DNA from: Firmicutes bacterium UBA2530
GTDB taxonomy: Bacteria > Bacillota > Clostridia > Tissierellales > Sedimentibacteraceae
NCBI GenBank assembly: GCA_002340985.1
Contig: DDNC01000014.1
Span: 461,601 to 494,427, forward strand
Reading direction: 5' to 3'
DNA length: 32,827 nt
The notes below the pieces were generated by a model. It was given only the letters and a program-made list of their open reading frames with translations, ran no database searches and was not told the DNA's origin. Position numbers and translations under genes: made by a program. Below, piece after piece: positions 16,796 to 24,455 of the stretch; positions within the stretch are counted from its first letter, which is position 1, and each line of letters begins with the position of its first letter.

Positions 16796-17327
16796 ATATA
16801 CCTCCTCTACCGCTACTTCCATATAATAAATTATGCATCCACTCCCTTGTCTATGATTATCCCGAGGTACTTTTACATGGAAACATGCACAAGTGCGCCA
16901 AAATAGAATTTAATTCATTATATATCCGTTAAAATCAGTAGTTTATGCTATATAGCTGTAGAGATGCTTGTATCAACATATGCTTTTCCGCATAATATAA
17001 ATGCAATAGAACCAGCAAAATGACTTGCGCAGGTTTTCATATGCGAAGATATTAAAATAAAAGAAATAATTATGCAAAAATGCTTTACACAGTTTACGAT
17101 ATTTCCTGCTTAATCTTTTTTTTACAGAGAAAAGCCTATTTTAGGCGAAGGGTTTTTATTGGAATATACGGATTATCCTTAAAAAAGCACGAGTCAAAAA
17201 ATTTCCGATTATTATACATCTTAGAGGATTGATATTCATCTCCTGCACTGTTTTTCAGAGATGGGAGTTATCAATATTCGCCAGGTGTTTTCATGAGACC
17301 TCTGAATCTGACAAAAGCGTCATATTT
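16796..17327. other. Gene-poor gap upstream of yqfC
   Basis: No convincing gene on either strand. The stretch is very AT-rich with many stops in all frames. A TATAAT lies at about 16918-16923 on the minus strand without a recognisable -35. A small GCCTA/TAGGC hairpin lies near 17134-17146. A 30-codon minus-strand frame around 17030 lacks a ribosome site. It may be decayed coding sequence or the yqfC regulatory region; nothing firmer can be said. Confidence 0.5.
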
Positions 17328-17368
17328 AAAAAAATATTTCGATACCAATATTGTATGGTATCGAAATA
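17328..17368 (-). terminator. Intrinsic terminator in the yqfC upstream gap
   Basis: On the minus strand TATTTCGATACCA and TGGTATCGAAATA form a perfect 13-bp stem with an 8-base loop, followed by seven T. It probably ends the transcript of the small membrane protein gene at 17535-17774, about 165 bases after its stop. Confidence 0.8.
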
Positions 17369-17501
17369 CTGAAATTTAACACACTCCCTTATATGTATTG
17401 AATAAATCAGGATTATGTCTTGCCTAGCTGCAAACATATTATTTATATAACTATATATCAATTGTAAATATATGTCAATATCGCTTAAAATACAAAAAAT
17501 T

Positions 17502-17528
17502 GACCAGAAAGAACCGTCCCCTATGGTC
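17502..17528. repeat. Short inverted-repeat element with GGGGACGGTTC core
   Basis: A 27-base unit with ends GACCA/TGGTC enclosing, on the minus strand, TAGGGGACGGTTCTTTC. I recall the GGGGACGGTTC motif from short repeats in clostridial genomes, but this cannot be verified here. Only one copy is in the window. Confidence 0.4.
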
Positions 17529-17534
17529 CTAATA

Positions 17535-17774
17535 TTATTTTTTAACCGTTTTAATTTTTCTTATATGATAAATTGTCAGGATTAACAATGCTGTATTTAT
17601 TCCTGCTACTGCTGGTGAACAGTCTCTGCTCTCAAAAAATATCTGCCTGCCAGATATAAATAACATATACAATTCAGAAAATAAAAGTAATTTTAAAAAA
17701 ATTCTTATATCATTATAAGCATTTTTATTCTCTTCAGCGTTACTTCTTAATTCTTCACCAGTTTCATTGTTCAT
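17535..17774 (-). CDS. Small membrane protein, unknown function
   Basis: A 79-residue protein that I do not recognise. The first 25 residues are polar and acidic (NNETGEELRSNAEENKNAYND). They are followed by two hydrophobic stretches, about 25-45 (IRIFLKLLLFSELYMLFISG) and 57-73 (AVAGINTALLILTIYHI), and a basic tail (RKIKTVKK). This suggests two membrane helices with both ends inside. GGAGG lies seven bases upstream of ATG 17774, and a good sigma-A promoter lies at 17833-17861. It stands alone between two terminators, so it is a single-gene unit. Confidence 0.7.
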   Translation of the reverse strand: MNNETGEELRSNAEENKNAYNDIRIFLKLLLFSELYMLFISGRQIFFESRDCSPAVAGINTALLILTIYHIRKIKTVKK

Positions 17775-17832
17775 AATACAGCCTCCTACCATTAATTTAG
17801 TAATATTGAATATAATTAATTTATATATTAGT

Positions 17833-17861
17833 ATTATATATAACTTTCAAATATATTTCAA
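17833..17861 (-). promoter_or_regulatory. Sigma-A promoter of the small membrane protein gene
   Basis: Minus strand TTGAAA (17861-17856), 17-base spacer, TATAAT (17838-17833). It sits just after the yqeY terminator and about 60 bases before the gene's ATG. Confidence 0.7.
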
Positions 17862-17870
17862 CAAATATAG

Positions 17871-17897
17871 AAAATAAAAAACCCCGTATAACGGGGT
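17871..17897 (-). terminator. Intrinsic terminator after yqeY
   Basis: Minus strand ACCCCGT/ACGGGGT, a 7-bp GC-rich stem with a TAT loop, followed by TTTTTATTTT. It begins seven bases after the yqeY stop. Confidence 0.92.
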
Positions 17898-17904
17898 CTT
17901 TAAA

Positions 17905-18348
17905 CTATTTTATATATTTAGCCACAATTTCGTTAACTTGTTTACCGTCAGTCTTGCCTTTTACTTGAGGCATTATGAGAGCCATGAGTTTGCCCAGATC
18001 TTTTTTGGTCTGAGCGCCTGTTTGTTCAATTGCTTTTTGAACAATTTCATCAAGCTCTTCATATGACAGTTGAGGCGGTAAATATTCCAATAGTATTTTG
18101 ATTTCTTCATTGGTAAGATCAATAAGATCTTGTCGATTGCCTTTTTCAAAGTCAGGAATTGAGTCTTTTTTCTGTTTAATCTGCTTAGCGATAATGTCAA
18201 TTACATCGGCATCAACAAGTTCAACTCTCTCGTCAACTTCTCTCTGCTTAACAGCTGCTCTCACCATAGTAACAACATCTTTTCTGACTTTTTGCTTAGA
18301 TTTCATGGATTCTTTCAAATCTTCCATTAATTTCTCTTTTAAAGGCAT
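17905..18348 (-). CDS. yqeY: GatB/YqeY domain protein
   Basis: A 147-residue, all-helical protein of the YqeY family, related to the tRNA-binding tail domain of the GatB subunit of the tRNA-dependent amidotransferase. The role of stand-alone YqeY is not established. The family pattern is clear: LKEKLMEDLKESMKSKQKVRKDV at the start, VVTMVRAAVKQREVD, then LLEYLPPQLSYEELDEIV and GKLMALIMPQVKGKTDG at the C-terminus. GAGG lies upstream of ATG 18348. It follows rpsU by 11 bases; the rpsU-yqeY pair is widespread in Firmicutes. Confidence 0.95.
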   Translation of the reverse strand: MPLKEKLMEDLKESMKSKQKVRKDVVTMVRAAVKQREVDERVELVDADVIDIIAKQIKQKKDSIPDFEKGNRQDLIDLTNEEIKILLEYLPPQLSYEELDEIVQKAIEQTGAQTKKDLGKLMALIMPQVKGKTDGKQVNEIVAKYIK

Positions 18349-18359
18349 ACATTCACCTC

Positions 18360-18545
18360 TTATCTTGCTTTTTTGTTTTTCTTTCTACGAGCCGCTTCAG
18401 CTTTCTTTTTACGCTTTACGCTTGGTTTCTCATAGTGCTCTCTTTTTCTTACTTCTGACATAACACCTGTAAGTGCACACTGTCTTTTAAATCTTCTGAG
18501 AGCGTTATCGATTGATTCGTTCTCTCTAACCTTTACCTCTGTCAT
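18360..18545 (-). CDS. rpsU: 30S ribosomal protein S21
   Basis: Small ribosomal subunit protein of 61 residues with the standard sequence TEVKVRENESIDNALRRFKRQC and a very basic tail (KRKKKAEAARRKKNKKAR). The upstream frame extends to 18590, but the ATG at 18545 has a strong AGGGGAGGG site seven bases away and matches the family start. Its own promoter lies at 18617-18645. Confidence 0.97.
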   Translation of the reverse strand: MTEVKVRENESIDNALRRFKRQCALTGVMSEVRKREHYEKPSVKRKKKAEAARRKKNKKAR

Positions 18546-18616
18546 TTTGCTACCCTCCCCTCGTCTTCTACTACTGTATGTCCCAGACACCAGCGAGTTT
18601 GAAATAGCACTTAGTT

Positions 18617-18645
18617 ATTATATAACATAGAATAAGTAAATGCAA
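18617..18645 (-). promoter_or_regulatory. Probable promoter of rpsU-yqeY
   Basis: Minus strand TATAAT (18622-18617) with a 17-base spacer to TTGCAT (18645-18640, only TTG matches). The -10 is perfect and it lies just after the HIT gene stop, leaving a leader of about 65 bases before rpsU. Confidence 0.55.
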
Positions 18646-18650
18646 GAAAT

Positions 18651-18992
18651 TTATGATAAAGTTTCTGACAATTTTCTTCCACCTACTAAATGGAAGTGCA
18701 GATGCTGTACAGATTGACATCCGTCTTCTCCGCAATTGCTGATAACTCTGTATCCTGAGTCCTTAATATCTTCCTGCTCCGCAATTTTATTCACTGTTTC
18801 AAATATTTCGGAAATAACAGCGCTGTTCTCCGAATTAATATCATTCATTGAATCTATATGAATTTTGGGAACTATTAAAATATGTACGGGAGCCTGAGGA
18901 TTCAAATCCCTGAACGCTATTATATTTTCAGTTTCATATACGCAATCTGACGGAATTTCTTTATTTGCTATTTTACAAAAAATGCAGCTCAT
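18651..18992 (-). CDS. HIT family nucleotide hydrolase (HinT-like)
   Basis: Histidine-triad protein of 113 residues that would hydrolyse adenosine phosphoramidates or dinucleoside polyphosphates. The catalytic triad motif is HLHFH at 97-101, preceded by NCGEDGCQSVQ. The N-terminal CIFCKIANKEIP carries a CxxC pair that binds zinc in many members. ATG 18992 is preferred over GTG 19001 because GAGG lies six bases before it. It follows mtaB by 26 bases and is probably co-transcribed. Confidence 0.95.
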   Translation of the reverse strand: MSCIFCKIANKEIPSDCVYETENIIAFRDLNPQAPVHILIVPKIHIDSMNDINSENSAVISEIFETVNKIAEQEDIKDSGYRVISNCGEDGCQSVQHLHFHLVGGRKLSETLS

Positions 18993-19018
18993 TCTTTTCA
19001 CCTCACTCCTGTATCATT

Positions 19019-20362
19019 CTATTCACATACCAAATAATCGTTCGTAACATTTTTAATGTTAGCACTAACTACCTGGTTTTTAATATTAATATCACTTTTT
19101 AACAAAACTTTCAAGTAATTTGTTGTATAACCTTCAAAAATATTTTCAGAATCCTGGGTTTCAACCAATACTGACAGAGTTTTTCCGACAAATTTCTCCA
19201 TAAATTCATTTGCAACTGAATTTCCCAAATCAATTAACAGCTTGCTTCTCTGTGATTTTATGGATTCATCCACCTGATTATCCATTTCGGCAGCCTTGGT
19301 TCCTTCTCTCACAGAATATTTAAAAACATGTATCCTTGAAAATTTAATCTCTTTTACAAATTCAAGTGTTTCGTTGAATTCTCTTTCATCCTCACCGGGA
19401 AAGCCCACAATTATATCTGTTGTAATCCCTGCATCCGGCATGTACTTCCTTATTATATCAACATTGTTTTTATATTCTTCACTTGTATATTTCCTGTTCA
19501 TTCGCTTTAAGATGCTGTCGCTTCCGCTTTGCAGAGAAAGATGGAAGTGGTCACAGGTTTTTTTCAGACTGCTGTATCTTGAAATGAAGTCTTCGGTAAT
19601 CAGCTTGGGCTCTAATGAACCCAGGCGCACTCTCTCAATGCCGTCAATGGTATCAATATCCTCTATGAGCCTTATGAGAGCATCTTTTTCCTGAATATCC
19701 CTGCCATAGGATGAAATATGAATTCCGTTGAGAACTACTTCCTTGTAGCCGTTTGCTGCAATTCTTCTCACTTCATCAACTATGTCCTCATGCTTTCTGC
19801 TTCTTATGGGGCCTCTAACATATGGTATTATGCAGTATGAGCAGAACTGGCTGCATCCATCCTGTATCTTAATGTTTGCTCTTGTTTTATCATGAACTGT
19901 GCTGATTTTTAGCTCCTCAAAATCCTCTTTGGAGTAAAAGTCCTCCACTGCTTCAGAATACGGCTCCAAACGGCTCAGTTTCTCATTTAAGAGCCTTCCG
20001 ATGCTTGCCTTGTGCTTTGTACCTATTATTATATCCGCCTGTGTTTCGCTGCTTATTTTCTCTCTGTTGAGCTGAACGCTGCATCCCACTGCAACGACAA
20101 TGGCGTTTGGATTTATTCTCTTTGCCTTATTGATGAACTGTCTTGATTTTCTTTCGCTTTCTTTTGTTACGGCGCACGTATTTATTATGTATATATCACT
20201 TTCCTCTCCCGATGGAAGCACACTGAATCCTTCTGATTCTAACAACTCTGTCATCGCTTCTGTTTCAAACTGATTTACCTTGCATCCCAAAGTGGTAAAT
20301 GATACTGTATATTTATCCTTGCGGTTTGTTTCTGAATGGTTCGTTTGGTTCGTTTGATTCAT
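19019..20362 (-). CDS. mtaB: tRNA t6A37 methylthiotransferase MtaB
   Basis: Radical SAM enzyme that converts t6A37 of tRNA to ms2t6A. Three cysteines of the N-terminal UPF0004 domain bind the auxiliary iron-sulfur cluster (C27 in TTLGCKVNQ, C63 in NTCAV, C94 in AVGCS). The radical SAM cluster is C170-x3-C174-x2-C177 (DGCSQFCSYCIIPYVRGPIRSR). A C-terminal TRAM domain (residues about 375-440) binds tRNA. The N-terminus has a repeat-derived extension (NQTNQTN) of about 16 residues compared with the usual start. The ATG at 20362 lies 13-14 bases from GGAGA, which is long; an in-frame ATA at 20371 is nearer but unproven. Confidence 0.95.
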   Translation of the reverse strand: MNQTNQTNHSETNRKDKYTVSFTTLGCKVNQFETEAMTELLESEGFSVLPSGEESDIYIINTCAVTKESERKSRQFINKAKRINPNAIVVAVGCSVQLNREKISSETQADIIIGTKHKASIGRLLNEKLSRLEPYSEAVEDFYSKEDFEELKISTVHDKTRANIKIQDGCSQFCSYCIIPYVRGPIRSRKHEDIVDEVRRIAANGYKEVVLNGIHISSYGRDIQEKDALIRLIEDIDTIDGIERVRLGSLEPKLITEDFISRYSSLKKTCDHFHLSLQSGSDSILKRMNRKYTSEEYKNNVDIIRKYMPDAGITTDIIVGFPGEDEREFNETLEFVKEIKFSRIHVFKYSVREGTKAAEMDNQVDESIKSQRSKLLIDLGNSVANEFMEKFVGKTLSVLVETQDSENIFEGYTTNYLKVLLKSDINIKNQVVSANIKNVTNDYLVCE

Positions 20363-20364
20363 TT
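20338..20364. repeat. 9-bp tandem repeat at the mtaB start
   Basis: Three units of GRTTCRTTT on the plus strand (two identical GGTTCGTTT, one GATTCATTT), with a degenerate fourth (GATTTATTA) just beyond. On the coding strand they encode repeated Asn-Gln-Thr. The unit is a multiple of three, so copy-number change keeps the frame. Confidence 0.75.
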
Positions 20365-20403
20365 GATTTATTAATTCTCCTGCCTGTTACAAATTTTATT
20401 GAA

Positions 20404-20432
20404 ATGATATCATAAAAAATTATATTTATCAA
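20404..20432 (-). promoter_or_regulatory. Sigma-A promoter of mtaB-HIT with extended -10
   Basis: Minus strand TTGATA (20432-20427), 17-base spacer, TATCAT (20409-20404) preceded by TGA, an extended -10. Both hexamers match five of six consensus bases. It lies immediately after the yraN stop. Confidence 0.75.
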
Positions 20433-20435
20433 GCA

Positions 20436-20786
20436 TCAAGTCCGAAATGCATCCTCAATAAAATTAATTGTACCACTATCGGCAATAATTTCGATTACAT
20501 CAAATTGACAAAACATATCATCCTGTTTTTTAAGCAGGAAATAGTACTTTGCGGCGCTGATGATTTTCCTTTGCTTTGAAGTGGTGACAAATTCCCGCGG
20601 ATGCCCGTAGGATACATTTTTTCGTCCCTTAACCTCTACAAAATGAATTCTGTCGTCCTTTAAAGCAATGATATCTATCTCACCAAATCTGCATATGAAG
20701 TTTTTATCTATGACATCATATCCCATATCAAGCAGGTATTTTTCGGCAATTTGTTCATATTCAGAACCCTTGTTGTCGCTCATCAT
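20436..20786 (-). CDS. YraN/UPF0102 nuclease-like protein
   Basis: A 116-residue protein with the restriction-endonuclease-like fold of the YraN family. The core pattern is intact: GSEYEQIAEKYLLDMGYDVIDKNF, then the acidic GEIDIIALKDDRIHFVEVKGR, giving D...ExK as in PD-(D/E)xK nucleases. The exact role is not known; links with DNA recombination and Holliday-structure processing have been proposed for the family. Its start overlaps the stop of the HerA-like gene, so the two are probably translationally coupled. Confidence 0.9.
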   Translation of the reverse strand: MMSDNKGSEYEQIAEKYLLDMGYDVIDKNFICRFGEIDIIALKDDRIHFVEVKGRKNVSYGHPREFVTTSKQRKIISAAKYYFLLKKQDDMFCQFDVIEIIADSGTINFIEDAFRT

Positions 20787-22273
20787 CTCTTCAGAGAGCC
20801 CAGTATTCCTCTTATGAGAGACCTGCCTATTTCTCTTCCTATAGTATTCATTGCAGAGTTTGCCACTCTTTCTACAGGAGTTGTCCTTGAAGCCTTTTTG
20901 TTTCTGAGCTTTTCAAGCTCCTTCTTCTCTTTTTCGCGCCTCTTTGCTTCTTCGAGCATTACTTTTTCTCTTTCAGCATCCTTCTGAGCATTTATCTTTT
21001 GTTCATTCAGCACTTCGAAAGCTGATTCACGGTCCTCTGTTCTGTTGTACTTATAGTACAGCAAGGAGCCTTCGATAATTTGTCTTCTTAAAGTATCATC
21101 AACGGTTCCGAATTTGCTCTGAGGAGGAAGAATAAATGCACGCTCCACCACTGTTGGGCTTCCCTTTTCATCAAGGCAGGATATGAGGGCTTCCCCTGTT
21201 GCAAGCTCTGTTATGGCCTCCACCGTATTGAATGAAGGATTTTGCCTGAATGTTTCAGCCGCTGCCGAAACCTTTTTCTTATCCGCAGGCGTAAATGCCC
21301 TCAATGCGTGCTGTATTCTGTTTCCAAGCTGTCCCAGTATGTCTGCCGGGATGTCCGCGGGGCTTTGGGTAACAAAGTATACACCCACACCCTTGGAACG
21401 GATAAGTCTGACAACCTGCTCTATTTTATTCAGCAATACCTTCGATGCATCATCAAACAGAAGGTGTGCTTCATCAAAGAAAAATACCATTTTCGGCTTT
21501 TCCGGGTCTCCGATTTCGGGAAGATTTTCAAACAGCTCAGAAAGCATCCATAAAAGGAAGGTAGAATATAGAACAGGATTTAAAAACAGCTTCGCACTGT
21601 GAAGAACATTTATATATCCTCTTCCGTCATCTGCCGTACGCATCCAGTCACGAAAATCAAGGTTAGGTTCTCCGAAAAAGTAATTTCCGCCCTGATCCTC
21701 TAAAACCATCAGGCTTCTTAATATTGCTCCTATACTTTGAGAAGTTATGTTTCCATACTTCATTGCCAGTTCCTTCGCATTTTCGCCTACATGCTGTATC
21801 ATTGCCCTCAGATCCTTCAGATCAATCAGCAAAAGCTCTTTATCGTCTGCAACTCTGAATACTATGTTCAGTATTCCCGACTGCGTATCATTTAATCCAA
21901 GTATTCTGGCCAGCATAAGGGGGCCCATTTCAGAAATTGTCGTTCTTACGGGAAGGCCTTCCTCCCCGAAAACATCCCAGAACTGCACAGGAAAGGATTT
22001 ATATTCAAAGCTGTCTATTCCGAAGCGCTGTATTCTTTCCTGCATATTTTCATTGTCTGTACCTGGAGATGCAAGGCTTGCCAAATCTCCCTTTATATCT
22101 GCAAGAAACACAGGAACCCCCATCTGGCTGAAGGATTCTGCCAAAACCTTGAGAGTTACGGTCTTTCCCGTTCCTGTTGCACCTGCTACAAGACCGTGCC
22201 TGTTAGCCATCCTTGGTTCCAGATATATGCGTTTATCACTTTTTCCAATCCAAATTTTATTATCAGTAAACAT
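20783..22273 (-). CDS. HerA-like/DUF853 ATPase (YjgR type)
   Basis: A 496-residue P-loop ATPase of the HerA/FtsK superfamily. Walker A GATGTGKT is at residues 31-38, Walker B is MVFFFDEAHLLFDD near 265, followed by a sensor-like RSKGVGVYFVTQSPADIP and the LGNRIQHALRAFTP arginine-finger region. The C-terminal 60 residues are a charged coiled coil (EREKVMLEEAKRREKEKKELEK). Members of this DUF853 group have no settled function; a DNA-translocase role is likely. It has its own promoter, and the following yraN overlaps its stop. Known antiphage HerA systems pair with a SIR2 or DUF4297 nuclease, neither of which is next to it. Confidence 0.92.
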   Translation of the reverse strand: MFTDNKIWIGKSDKRIYLEPRMANRHGLVAGATGTGKTVTLKVLAESFSQMGVPVFLADIKGDLASLASPGTDNENMQERIQRFGIDSFEYKSFPVQFWDVFGEEGLPVRTTISEMGPLMLARILGLNDTQSGILNIVFRVADDKELLLIDLKDLRAMIQHVGENAKELAMKYGNITSQSIGAILRSLMVLEDQGGNYFFGEPNLDFRDWMRTADDGRGYINVLHSAKLFLNPVLYSTFLLWMLSELFENLPEIGDPEKPKMVFFFDEAHLLFDDASKVLLNKIEQVVRLIRSKGVGVYFVTQSPADIPADILGQLGNRIQHALRAFTPADKKKVSAAAETFRQNPSFNTVEAITELATGEALISCLDEKGSPTVVERAFILPPQSKFGTVDDTLRRQIIEGSLLYYKYNRTEDRESAFEVLNEQKINAQKDAEREKVMLEEAKRREKEKKELEKLRNKKASRTTPVERVANSAMNTIGREIGRSLIRGILGSLKR

Positions 22274-22311
22274 GTTCTCTCCTCTCAGTAATAAGAAAAT
22301 AAATTCAATAT

Positions 22312-22340
22312 ATTATACCAGCTAAACATGTATTTTTCAA
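22312..22340 (-). promoter_or_regulatory. Sigma-A promoter of the HerA-like gene
   Basis: Minus strand TTGAAA (22340-22335), 17-base spacer, TATAAT (22317-22312). It starts within five bases of the stop of the upstream permease gene, with GAGGAGAGAAC before ATG 22273. No terminator is visible between the permease and this promoter. Confidence 0.8.
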
Positions 22341-22344
22341 ATGA

Positions 22345-23298
22345 TTATCTGCTTCCTTTATCGTATGGAATTCCCTCGGCCCTGGGTGCCTGCGAGTTCT
22401 TGGACGAAAACGTCAGCACTATGAGTGTTGCAATATAAGGAATCATTTTATAAACTTCATTTGATATGGGAAGGCTTTTAAGTATAGGGATGCCTGAATA
22501 TGCCGAAGCAAATGTCTTCATAATTCCAAAAAAGAAGGCTGCAAAGAAAATCTTGTTTGTTCTCCATTGACCGAATATGAGCACAGCCAGTGCAAGAAAT
22601 CCATATCCGGCAACTGTTGCATTGAAATTCGTACTCGTTGGAATTACAAACGTAAGTCCACCTATACCGGCAAGGATTCCGGAAATGATAACGCCCGAAT
22701 ATCTTATGCGATATACGTTGATACCCACGGAATCTGCTGCCTGTGGATGCTCGCCGCAGGAGCGCAGCCTCAGCCCGAAGCGTGTATGGTTTATTACAAT
22801 CCATGATAAAAGCGCTATAAACAGTCCGACATATGTGGTAATATAGCAGTTTCGGAAAAGTATCGGTCCCACGAATGGTATGTCTCCCAAAAAAGGAACC
22901 TTGTTTATATAAAATGTGTCCGTAAACTGTATCTGCTGGACACCCTGAACCATACGCGCAGTAAATATTGCAAATGCAGGCGCAAACATATTTAATGCCG
23001 TTCCGCTTATAGTTTGATCCGCCCTGAGCCTTATTGACGCAAATGCATGGAAAACTGAAAAAACACCTCCGGTAATTCCGGCTACCAGCAGGGATAACAG
23101 CAGCAGCCCCTGACCGCTCATAGTTTTCTGAAAAACATTTATAAATGCAATTCCGGCAAATGCTCCAACAACCATTATTCCTTCCAGTGCAATGTTTACT
23201 ATACCGCTGCGTTCTGAAAACATACCGCCTAAAGCAACTATTAAAAGGGGAATTGCAAAATACATTGTCTGCTGTGCAATATAATATACAGTATTCAT
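22345..23298 (-). CDS. nupQ: Nucleoside-type ABC transporter permease 2
   Basis: Membrane subunit of 317 residues with about eight to ten hydrophobic segments, belonging to the BPD_transp_2 family (ribose/nucleoside type). The family signature is visible in FGLRLRSCGEHPQAADSVGINVYRIRYSGVIISG, with EHPQAADSVGI as the cytoplasmic coupling loop. The first codon overlaps the stop of the preceding permease by four bases (ATGA). It is the last gene of the deoC-to-permease operon. The name follows B. subtilis nupNOPQ by analogy; the substrate is inferred from deoC. Confidence 0.88.
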   Translation of the reverse strand: MNTVYYIAQQTMYFAIPLLIVALGGMFSERSGIVNIALEGIMVVGAFAGIAFINVFQKTMSGQGLLLLSLLVAGITGGVFSVFHAFASIRLRADQTISGTALNMFAPAFAIFTARMVQGVQQIQFTDTFYINKVPFLGDIPFVGPILFRNCYITTYVGLFIALLSWIVINHTRFGLRLRSCGEHPQAADSVGINVYRIRYSGVIISGILAGIGGLTFVIPTSTNFNATVAGYGFLALAVLIFGQWRTNKIFFAAFFFGIMKTFASAYSGIPILKSLPISNEVYKMIPYIATLIVLTFSSKNSQAPRAEGIPYDKGSR

Positions 23299-24455
23299 TG
23301 TGACTCCTCCTTTTCAGCATGTGCGTCATCTTTGTCTGCGATATTGTCTTTATTTTCCCGGGTCTCAGAACTTTCTTCAACTGATGACGACATAAGGGCA
23401 TTTAGAAGTTGCTTAAACATCAACGCAAATGCTCCGCAATAAATTATGACGGCTATAATCATATCTATTACTTCAGGAACGAAATTGTAAAGCTGAATAT
23501 TAAATCCTCCCACCGTCAAATGCGCTATGAACAGCCCAGCAAATAATATGCCCAATGGATGGGACATTCCCAGCAATGCCACCGAAATTCCGCTGAATCC
23601 CTCCGGAGCCAGCATATCCAATACCTGAAGATATTTTCCCGACCCTGAAAGATATAACAGTCCTCCGCCAAGCCCTGACAATGCTCCAGCAATAACCATG
23701 GAAAAAACAATGCTTTTCTTTTCATTTATGCCCGCATACTTGCTTGCGCTTTTATTGCTGCCGCAGGCCTTAAGCTCATAGCCGAATGTGGTCTTATGCA
23801 AAACCACATAAATAATAATCACCGCTAAAATTGCAATTATAATTCCTATATTCAAATTACCCGTGTTGAAAAGCCTATCAAGACCTGCCTTTGGAAGCAC
23901 AGCACTTTTGGCTACAGGCTTTGTCTGATTTTTAAGCGCATCATACACTGTTTTAACTATCGTCATGTTTACGAGATACATGCCTATGTAGTTCATCATT
24001 ATTGAGGTTATTACTTCGTTAACATTGAAAAAAGCCTTGAGAAGTCCAGGTCCTGCACCCCACACAGCTCCTGCCGCCATAGCACCTGCAAGTGCAACAA
24101 GCCAGTGTATATCAGCAGGTATAAACGTCCACTTTACACCGATATAAATTGCAGCAAATGCTCCGCATGTGAACTGTCCCGAAGCCCCTATATTGAAAAG
24201 TCCCGTCTTGAACGCAAATCCTACGGATAAGCCGGTCATAATTATGGGTGTTGCAAAATATATTACCTGTTCTATTCCTCTGGCTCCTTCCGAAAACCCG
24301 CCTGTTAGTATTGTAGCAAAGGCTGGAAGGGCATCCTTTGAATTGCTTATAAATAATATGATAAGTCCGAAAAGAAGACCTGCAGCAATGGCCATCAATG
24401 ATGAGATAAAGCTTATTAGTCCCTTATTCTCCTGCAAATTACGCCTTTTTTCCAT
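23295..24455 (-). CDS. nupP: Nucleoside-type ABC transporter permease 1
   Basis: Membrane subunit of 386 residues of the BPD_transp_2 family. Hydrophobic segments alternate with loops such as FKTGLFNIGASGQF and the coupling loop FGYELKACGSNKSASKYAGINEKK. A polar, acidic C-terminal tail (EESSETRENKDNIADKDDAHAEKEE) is unusual in length. The frame extends to 24500, but ATG 24455 has GGGGTG six bases upstream and matches the family start. The gene overlaps the end of the ATPase gene by 17 bases. Confidence 0.88.
   Translation of the reverse strand: MEKRRNLQENKGLISFISSLMAIAAGLLFGLIILFISNSKDALPAFATILTGGFSEGARGIEQVIYFATPIIMTGLSVGFAFKTGLFNIGASGQFTCGAFAAIYIGVKWTFIPADIHWLVALAGAMAAGAVWGAGPGLLKAFFNVNEVITSIMMNYIGMYLVNMTIVKTVYDALKNQTKPVAKSAVLPKAGLDRLFNTGNLNIGIIIAILAVIIIYVVLHKTTFGYELKACGSNKSASKYAGINEKKSIVFSMVIAGALSGLGGGLLYLSGSGKYLQVLDMLAPEGFSGISVALLGMSHPLGILFAGLFIAHLTVGGFNIQLYNFVPEVIDMIIAVIIYCGAFALMFKQLLNALMSSSVEESSETRENKDNIADKDDAHAEKEESQ

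Noticed and set aside
17030..17130. A possible 30-codon peptide in the yqfC upstream gap
   Set aside because: No ribosome site and too short to support without homology.
21747..22325. A 192-codon plus-strand frame antisense to the HerA-like gene
   Set aside because: Low-complexity, serine- and proline-rich shadow translation; no ribosome site.
22478..23401. A 307-codon minus-strand frame overlapping the second permease in another phase
   Set aside because: It has the cysteine-, tyrosine- and arginine-rich composition of an out-of-phase shadow and no family motifs, while the overlapping frame is a clear permease with a four-base ATGA overlap.
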